In this document: positions 1 to 4,393 of the stretch, piece by piece | Layout: each line of letters opens with the position of its first letter | How positions within the stretch are numbered: position 1 is the stretch's first letter | Assembly (NCBI GenBank): GCA_039817825.1 | Contig: JBCBVA010000175.1 | Coordinates: forward strand, 1-5,033 | Length of the DNA: 5,033 nucleotides | Reading direction: 5' to 3' | Origin: PCC-7336 sp039817825 | GTDB lineage: Bacteria; Cyanobacteriota; Cyanobacteriia; Thermostichales; PCC-7336 | Translations under genes and position numbers: made by a program | The notes under the pieces: model-generated | Databases searched by the model: none | What the model was told of the DNA's origin: nothing | Seen by the model: only the letters and a program-made list of their open reading frames with translations

Positions 1-23
1 GAACTTTTGGGTCCCAAAAGTTC
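1..23. repeat. Perfect 11-bp inverted repeat with one central base
   Basis: The left arm GAACTTTTGGG (1-11) and right arm CCCAAAAGTTC (13-23) are exact reverse complements around a single T at 12. As RNA it would fold as a 9-bp stem with a 5-base loop. No T-run follows on the + strand (the next bases are CTCTCGATCTGAAG and then an A-run), so it is not a classic + strand terminator. A terminator for a minus-strand gene cannot be judged because the bases to the left are missing. It could be an operator, part of a palindromic repeat family, or the end of a small mobile element. The symmetry is certain; the role is not. Confidence 0.7.
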
Positions 24-191
24 CTCTCGATCTGAAGAAAAAAATTATTTGCCGAACTCTTCACTCCAGAGAAGCATAAAGCCGCTGGAATCTACCAATA
101 AAAATGATTTATCCATCCATATCAAATCATCATTTACCTTCTGAATACTTTGTGTCTTAGATGACAAACCTAAAAGGCTGCCGAGCAGTAA

Positions 192-212
192 ATCGAGTAA
201 AGATTCCTCGAT
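192..212 (+). promoter_or_regulatory. Small hairpin just upstream of the first ribosome binding site
   Basis: ATCGAG (192-197) and CTCGAT (207-212) are perfect reverse complements around a 9-base loop. The stem ends 3 bases before the AGGA Shine-Dalgarno motif (216-219) of the substrate-binding-protein gene. It could affect mRNA stability or ribosome access in the leader. With only six base pairs, chance is possible. No convincing -35/-10 pair was found in 24-227, so the promoter is not placed. Confidence 0.3.
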
Positions 213-227
213 AGCAGGACGGATAAG

Positions 228-1247
228 ATGATGAATCAGGTATCTAGAAGGCACGCGTTAGGTCTGTCTGGTCTAGCGGTTGGAGTGCTCTTCTCGGCTC
301 TCACTCCCGACATCAGCTTTGCTGGCGAGCCCATTCGCGTGGGCTATCAAACCGGCGACATCAACAACGTGACGATGGTTGCCTTCCACGAAGGCTATTT
401 TGAAGCAGCCGGATTGGATGTCGAACTGGTTCCCTACGCCTCTGGTGGCTCGATGGTACCGGCATTGGCGGCAGGCGAAGTGGATGTGACCTGGTTCTTC
501 CCCTTCCCGTCCCTCTCCGCCTACGCTCGCGGCATCGATATCGAAGTCTTCCTACTCGATCACTCCCCCAAAACCGCCGAACGCTTAATTGGTGACGCAG
601 CCACCGTTGATGAACTGGCTGGACTTAGCATTGGCGTCACCTTCGGAACCTCCGGTCACCACTCGCTGTTGTCCGCCCTCTCTCAAAAAGAGCTCACCCC
701 TGAAGATGTCACATTGGTGAACTTAGCCCCGGCAGATATGGCCCCAGCCTATTCCGCCGATCGCATCGATGCCGCTTGGACGTGGGAGCCCGCAGCAGGT
801 GCCCTGAACGAATTGGGAGGGAGCGATATTGAGACGGCAGATTCAGTCGGTGCATTCGCAGTTGCGCTGTGGGCGGTACGTGGAGAGTTTGCGGAAGAGA
901 ATCCTGAGGCAATTCAACAGTTCATTTCTGCGTGGGATGCCGCTCAGCAAGATTATCTGGCCGATCCCGCTGCTGGACAGGTATACGAGGCCGAACGCCT
1001 GAACTTATCGGCGGAAGATTTTGGAGCGATGGTCGGTCGCCAGGGGTCGGAAGTTTTGCTGATTGAAGATCAGCTATCGGATGACTGGTTGGGTGCTCCT
1101 GGTGCTCCCGAATCCTCTGCCCTCTTCCAAGCCTACGAAGAGTACGCCGTGTTCTTAGAGGAACAGGGCCGCATCGATAATGCCCCTGAGGATATCGGTC
1201 CATTGATTAATTCCTCCTACATCTCTGAGTATTTGGAGTCGAAGTAA
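228..1247 (+). CDS. ABC transporter periplasmic substrate-binding protein, TauA/SsuA (NMT1-like) type
   Basis: This is the solute receptor of an ABC importer, expected to bind a small organic molecule in the periplasm and pass it to the permease. It has 339 residues, normal for the family. Residues 1-32 look like a signal peptide: SRRHALG at 6-12 resembles the twin-arginine motif, a hydrophobic stretch covers about 13-25, and SFA|GE at 30-34 is a plausible cleavage site. No lipobox cysteine is present. Recognisable family segments are EGYFEAAGLDVELV (55-68), SGGSMVPALAAGEVDV (72-87), GTSGHHSLLSAL (140-151) and DRIDAAWTWEPA (178-189). The last two and the IEVFLL at 105-110 resemble E. coli TauA as I remember it. 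The start could be ATG 228 or ATG 231; AGGA at 216-219 lies 8 bases before 228. It is the first gene of the operon. The substrate cannot be read from sequence: taurine, sulfonate, pyrimidine or another amide compound are all possible. Confidence 0.93.
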   Translation: MMNQVSRRHALGLSGLAVGVLFSALTPDISFAGEPIRVGYQTGDINNVTMVAFHEGYFEAAGLDVELVPYASGGSMVPALAAGEVDVTWFFPFPSLSAYARGIDIEVFLLDHSPKTAERLIGDAATVDELAGLSIGVTFGTSGHHSLLSALSQKELTPEDVTLVNLAPADMAPAYSADRIDAAWTWEPAAGALNELGGSDIETADSVGAFAVALWAVRGEFAEENPEAIQQFISAWDAAQQDYLADPAAGQVYEAERLNLSAEDFGAMVGRQGSEVLLIEDQLSDDWLGAPGAPESSALFQAYEEYAVFLEEQGRIDNAPEDIGPLINSSYISEYLESK

Positions 1248-1249
1248 GC

Positions 1250-1289
1250 AAACTGCTCCCTTTTGGTTGTTCCACTCAGAGAGTAGTTT
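1250..1289 (+). promoter_or_regulatory. Intergenic hairpin between binding protein and first ATPase
   Basis: AAACTGCTC (1250-1258) can pair with GAGTAGTTT (1281-1289) over 9 bp with one G-U wobble, around a 22-base loop. No T-run follows, so it is not a terminator. Its right arm overlaps the weak purine-rich ribosome site AGAGAG (1278-1283) of the next gene. Hairpins at this place often protect the abundant binding-protein message from 3' decay, or lower translation of the ATPase. Both roles are inference, and the stem is AT-rich with a large loop. Confidence 0.35.
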
Positions 1290-1292
1290 CCA

Positions 1293-2129
1293 ATGCCAGA
1301 TGGCTCCAGCAATCGCTCGTCTGTCGAGCGTTCCTCTAGCTCATTGCTCGATCGCTCGGCAGCATCGGGCGATCGCAGTGCTAGCACCATTCAGTTGTCG
1401 AATGTGTCATTCGGCTACCAGCCAGACAAGTTGATTCTGTCTGAAGTCGATCTGTCGGTGCGGAAGGGGGAATTTCTCACGCTGTTGGGGCCATCTGGCT
1501 GCGGTAAGTCCACCATCCTCAATTTAATCGCGGGGTTCATTCGTCCTATCTCCGGAACGCTGGAGCACAACGGCCAACCAGTTGATGGGGCCAGTGCCAG
1601 TCGCGGGGTGGTGTTTCAGGGGAATGCGCTGTTTGACTGGATGACGGTGGAGCAGAATATAGCCTTTGGATTCCGGTTTCAGCGCATTGCTGCTGCAGAA
1701 AAGCGTGAGCGGGTGCGCTCCATGATTGAGTTAGTGGGGCTGGCAGGCAGCGAATCGAAATATCCGTATCAGCTATCTGGGGGGATGCGTCAGCGGGTGG
1801 CGGTAGCAAGATCGATGGTGATTCAGCCGGAAATTTTGCTGATGGACGAGCCGTTTGCGGCGGTGGATGTGCAAACCCGCGAGGGACTGCAGGAGGAATT
1901 GCTGAAGCTGCAAGAACGGATTGGCGGCACGGTGTTGTTTGTCACCCACAGCATTGAAGAAGCAGTATTCTTGAGCGATCGCGTGGTTGTGATGGGCGAT
2001 CGATTGGGGCAAATCGAGCGGGAGTTTGATATTCATTTGCCGTCGCCGAGGCATTCCAAGCTGAATCGTGTGTCTGACGAGTTTAGTCTCTACCGCAAGC
2101 AGATCTATTTGACGATGACGGGTGATTGA
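1293..2129 (+). CDS. ABC transporter ATP-binding protein, TauB/SsuB/NrtD type
   Basis: This is the cytoplasmic ATPase that powers import through the neighbouring permease. All core motifs are present: Walker A GPSGCGKST (66-74), Q-loop VVFQGNALFDWMT with Gln109, signature LSGGM (161-165), Walker B ILLMDEP (181-187) with catalytic Glu186, and switch His219 in FVTHS. The D-loop reads AAVD (189-192) in place of the usual SALD, and PFAAVDVQTR is typical of nitrate/sulfonate/taurine ATPases. At 278 residues it is slightly long. The excess is a Ser/Arg-rich tail of about 31 residues before the first beta strand (IQLSNVSFGY, 33-42). The ATG at 1293 has only a weak purine-rich site (AGAGAG, 1278-1283). 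In-frame TTG and GTG codons lie downstream, but no better ATG does. The gap to the upstream gene is 45 bases, consistent with co-transcription. Confidence 0.95.
   Translation: MPDGSSNRSSVERSSSSLLDRSAASGDRSASTIQLSNVSFGYQPDKLILSEVDLSVRKGEFLTLLGPSGCGKSTILNLIAGFIRPISGTLEHNGQPVDGASASRGVVFQGNALFDWMTVEQNIAFGFRFQRIAAAEKRERVRSMIELVGLAGSESKYPYQLSGGMRQRVAVARSMVIQPEILLMDEPFAAVDVQTREGLQEELLKLQERIGGTVLFVTHSIEEAVFLSDRVVVMGDRLGQIEREFDIHLPSPRHSKLNRVSDEFSLYRKQIYLTMTGD
1314..1330 (+). promoter_or_regulatory. GC-rich hairpin inside the start of the ATPase gene
   Basis: CGCTCG (1314-1319) and CGAGCG (1325-1330) pair perfectly around the 5-base loop TCTGT. It begins 18 bases after the ATG codon, within the region covered by an initiating ribosome, so it could lower translation. 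It lies in the repetitive stretch that encodes the Ser/Arg tail and may simply reflect that composition. Confidence 0.3.
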
Positions 2130-2137
2130 TTGACCCT

Positions 2138-2171
2138 AACGCTCGATCGACCGTTCCACAAGTTCCGAACT
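2138..2171. promoter_or_regulatory. Two adjacent palindromes in the ATPase-permease gap
   Basis: AACGCTCGATCGACCGTT (2138-2155) is an 18-bp palindrome broken by one C/C mismatch pair, and AGTTCCGAACT (2161-2171) is an 11-bp palindrome with one central base. Together they fill most of the 59-base gap, immediately before the ribosome site at 2177. Neither has a usable RNA loop plus T-run, so DNA binding (operator-like) is more natural than termination. The CGATCG core is also common in genomes rich in HIP1, so chance enrichment is a real alternative. Confidence 0.35.
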
Positions 2172-2176
2172 AACCC

Positions 2177-2191
2177 AAGGATTTCCCATTG
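2177..2191 (+). promoter_or_regulatory. Ribosome binding site deciding a TTG start
   Basis: AAGGA at 2177-2181 stands 7 bases before the TTG codon at 2189-2191. No in-frame ATG occurs before residue 44, which lies beyond the first membrane segment, so the TTG is the best supported start of the permease. Confidence 0.75.
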
Positions 2192-3007
2192 ACCGCCATT
2201 AGACCCAGTTCGTCATCTCGATTGAAACGATTGCGGGTTAGCGATCGCGTCCTCACCGTAGTGGTTGCCACGATCCTGCCAGTGGCGATTCTGATTCTGT
2301 GGGAAATTACCACGCAGATGGGATGGATTAAAGAGCTGTTTTTACCCAGCTTGTCTGGCATCGTGAACGAATTTTTCGTCATCGTGTCCAGAGGATATGC
2401 CGGTCACCCGCTGGCTAAGCACGTGGGCATGAGCCTATTTCGCGTGTTCACCGCTTTCTTCTTGGGCTCGCTCATCGGTACGATGCTTGGCCTATTGATG
2501 GGTCATTACAAATATGTCAAAGCAGCGTTCTATCTGATTACAGAACTACTCCGCCCCATTCCACCACTGGCATTCATCACGTTATTTATCCTGTGGTTCG
2601 GGATTGGTGAAGTCTCGAAAGTCATGATCATTTTGTATGCCGGAACCTTGATCGTGATGATTAACACGATCGCCGGAGTGCAAGCCTGCCCGAAGGAGAA
2701 GATTCTGGCGGCGAAGACATTGGGGGCCAATGACTTTAACGTATTTTGGCTGGTAATTTTACCGGCAGCATTGCCCTACATCTTTACAGGGATGCGAGTG
2801 GCGCTGTCGGTGGACTTTGGGATTTTGGTGGCTTCAGAACTGCTGGCTGGCGATGTCGGTATCGGCTTCATCATTCAGGATGCCAGCACCTTCTTTAACG
2901 TCAAAGCCTTATTCGTCGGCATCTTCATGATTGGCTTTTTCGGCGTCACCTTCGACGTTGTATTGCGCATTATCTCGCGGCGAATCGTGCATTGGGAAGG
3001 GAAATAG
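2189..3007 (+). CDS. ABC transporter permease, TauC/SsuC type
   Basis: This is the inner-membrane channel subunit of the importer (binding-protein-dependent transport, BPD_transp_1 fold), 272 residues, normal for the family. Hydrophobic segments lie at about 21-39, 83-104, 125-138, 143-165, 186-207 and 241-262, fitting six membrane helices. LLRPIPPLAFITLFILWFGIGE (120-141 region) is the family hallmark of SsuC/TauC/NrtB permeases. The EAA-type cytoplasmic loop that docks the ATPase is AAKTLGANDFNVFWLVILP (174-192), with the conserved Gly179 and the Leu-Pro near its end. The start is TTG, supported by AAGGA 7 bases upstream. The N-terminus is short, basic and Ser-rich (SSSSRLKRLR), as expected for a cytoplasmic end. 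It sits directly after its likely partner ATPase and before the hydrolase. Substrate is unknown. Confidence 0.94.
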   Translation: MTAIRPSSSSRLKRLRVSDRVLTVVVATILPVAILILWEITTQMGWIKELFLPSLSGIVNEFFVIVSRGYAGHPLAKHVGMSLFRVFTAFFLGSLIGTMLGLLMGHYKYVKAAFYLITELLRPIPPLAFITLFILWFGIGEVSKVMIILYAGTLIVMINTIAGVQACPKEKILAAKTLGANDFNVFWLVILPAALPYIFTGMRVALSVDFGILVASELLAGDVGIGFIIQDASTFFNVKALFVGIFMIGFFGVTFDVVLRIISRRIVHWEGK

Positions 3008-3028
3008 CCCCCACTTCAAGACTTTTTT
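2996..3028 (+). terminator. Weak terminator or attenuator candidate after the permease
   Basis: GAAGGG (2996-3001) can pair with CCACTTC plus one more C (3011-3017) with A3013 bulged, closing a 9-base loop that contains the permease stop codon. A run of six T (3023-3028) follows after five bases. The stem is short and set off from the T-run, so full termination is unlikely. Partial read-through between transporter and hydrolase genes is possible. Confidence 0.2.
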
Positions 3029-3045
3029 GTAAATCGAGTGAATGT

Positions 3046-3059
3046 AGGAGACAGACATG
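3046..3059 (+). promoter_or_regulatory. Strong ribosome binding site of the hydrolase gene
   Basis: AGGAG at 3046-3050 is 6 bases before ATG 3057. This is the closest match to a full Shine-Dalgarno sequence in the window and stronger than those of the two ATPases. It fixes the hydrolase start. Confidence 0.8.
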
Positions 3060-4355
3060 GTTGGCACGCTGAATCAATCCGATCTGGAACAGCGGGTGTT
3101 GGATGCGATCGATCGCGAGAGCTGCTTAGATCTGATTTCGACCATGGTGCCCATCGGTCAGCCCGTTTGCTCCAGCTCCATCGACCCCGAATACCCCCCC
3201 GCTTGCGAGGAGGATATCTCCAATTTTATTGCCGGATACCTCAAGTCCATCGGCTTTGCGGTTCAGCAAGTATCGAAAACGGAAGGTCGCCCCAATGTGG
3301 TGGCCAACTGGGATGACGGTCGCCCCGGTCTGACGGTGATTTTGAACGACCACATGGATACTTATCCGGCAGGGGACCCCAACGAATGGGTGCACAGTGG
3401 GCGCAACCCCTACAACCCAACTCTGAAAGACAATCGCTATCTCTACAGTCGCGGCACCTCCGACACTCGCGGCAACTTAGCCTGCCATCTCCTGGCTCTG
3501 AAGGCTTTGCGCGAAGCGGGGGTGACTATCGGCGGCAAAATCACCTGTGCCTATTGTGTGGATGAAGAACGTCACGGTGGGGCAGGAGCCAAGTTTTTGT
3601 TGGAGGAATGGGGGTTAAAGGGGGACTACGAAATTACCGTCGAGCCCACCTCTTGGACGAACAGTCCTGATGATTGGGGAATTGGTATTGCGGTGGCTCA
3701 CTCTGGCTGCTGCGTGTTGGATATCGAGACTCGCGGAGTGCGATCGCACATCTGGCGACCGGATGAGGGCACCAACCCCGTCTTGCACATGGCCACCTTG
3801 CTAGAGACTCTGCGCACCACCACGTTTACCCACGAAGCCCCCAAGATTTACGGGCCAACTCAACCCAGTATTTGTCCGGTACGGATGGAAGCCGGGAAAA
3901 TTGGTGAAGGTCAGTTTACGCCCCCGTGGTGTCGGGCTCGTGTGTGGGTTGTAGGTGTAGTGCCGGGGATGACGGCGGAGTCGATTATTGCGGATATTGA
4001 GGCCGTCATTAGCACCTTGAAAGCAGCCGACCCAGCGGTTGATGCGTCGGTGACGCAAGTAGCTGGCGAAACATTTGTGCCTGCGTCGGTGGAGGTGCCG
4101 GATGATTCTCCGCACGTGACTGCGATTTCTAAGGCATACCAGCAGGTGGTGGGCAAAGATCCAGTGTTGTATCGCAAGAATGCCTACTGCGACACGCTGC
4201 GATTTTCTCAGAACGGGATTCCGTCGATTACGTTTGGGCCGGGGGAAGATGGCTGGCCACCGGTGAACGAATACATCGACATGGACAAGGTGGTGGTCGC
4301 CACTAAAATCTATGCGTTGGCCCTATTGGATTTGATGAACGCTGAAGAGAGTTAA
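3057..4355 (+). CDS. M20-family metallohydrolase (ArgE/DapE/CPG2-like amidohydrolase)
   Basis: This is a probable cytoplasmic hydrolase of an amide-type bond (deacylase, deformylase or peptidase), 432 residues, usual length for M20. No signal peptide is seen. Motifs in order: NDHMDTYP with His99 and Asp101; YSRGTSDTRG with bridging Asp136; VDEERHGG with catalytic Glu170 and metal-binding Glu171; TVEPT with Glu196; then the lid/dimerisation domain with GVRSHIWRPDEGTNPV, where His231 matches the conserved lid histidine. The C-terminal part NGIPSITFGPG is typical, but the following segment reads EDGWPPVNEY, where classical members have AHxxNE. The expected fifth metal ligand His is Pro401, and the loop is one residue shorter. 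Either the family branch uses a different site or the chemistry is altered. Placement between transporter genes suggests that it acts on the imported compound. YlmB (formylaminopyrimidine deformylase) is a precedent for an M20 enzyme beside such a transporter, but the substrate here is not established. Confidence 0.92.
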   Translation: MVGTLNQSDLEQRVLDAIDRESCLDLISTMVPIGQPVCSSSIDPEYPPACEEDISNFIAGYLKSIGFAVQQVSKTEGRPNVVANWDDGRPGLTVILNDHMDTYPAGDPNEWVHSGRNPYNPTLKDNRYLYSRGTSDTRGNLACHLLALKALREAGVTIGGKITCAYCVDEERHGGAGAKFLLEEWGLKGDYEITVEPTSWTNSPDDWGIGIAVAHSGCCVLDIETRGVRSHIWRPDEGTNPVLHMATLLETLRTTTFTHEAPKIYGPTQPSICPVRMEAGKIGEGQFTPPWCRARVWVVGVVPGMTAESIIADIEAVISTLKAADPAVDASVTQVAGETFVPASVEVPDDSPHVTAISKAYQQVVGKDPVLYRKNAYCDTLRFSQNGIPSITFGPGEDGWPPVNEYIDMDKVVVATKIYALALLDLMNAEES

Positions 4356-4365
4356 CGCGATCGCG
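4356..4365. repeat. HIP1 octamer in an extended palindrome between genes
   Basis: CGCGATCGCG contains the HIP1 octamer GCGATCGC (4357-4364) and begins right after the hydrolase stop codon. AAGCTT follows at 4366-4371. Other exact HIP1 copies in the window start at 1369, 1975, 2241, 3740 and 4755 and all lie inside genes, so this is the only intergenic one. It is used here as a lineage marker; no T-run supports a terminator. Confidence 0.85.
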
Positions 4366-4393
4366 AAGCTTGAGAGTGCAAGGGTACGATTTC

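Noticed and set aside
133..162. Sigma-70-like promoter TTTACC / TTAGAT with an 18-base spacer
   Set aside because: Matches are only 4/6 and 3/6, no better than other chance pairs in this AT-rich stretch.
186..202. NtcA-type nitrogen control site (GTA-N8-TAC)
   Set aside because: GTA at 188-190 is followed after eight bases by AAA, not TAC; only half a site is present.
24..227. TPP riboswitch (THI box) in the leader, which would have supported thiamine salvage
   Set aside because: I could not find the CUGAGA and GGGGUGC-like core segments; the leader is AT-rich with only one small hairpin.
45..254. 69-codon minus-strand open frame covering the leader region
   Set aside because: It starts at GTG without a ribosome site, overlaps the start of the binding-protein gene by 27 bases, lies in AT-rich DNA and shows no family I recognise. 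A decayed gene remnant cannot be excluded.
3038..3316. 92-codon + strand frame starting at GTG 3038
   Set aside because: It overlaps the start of the well-supported M20 hydrolase in another frame, has no domain features and a composition typical of an out-of-frame reading.
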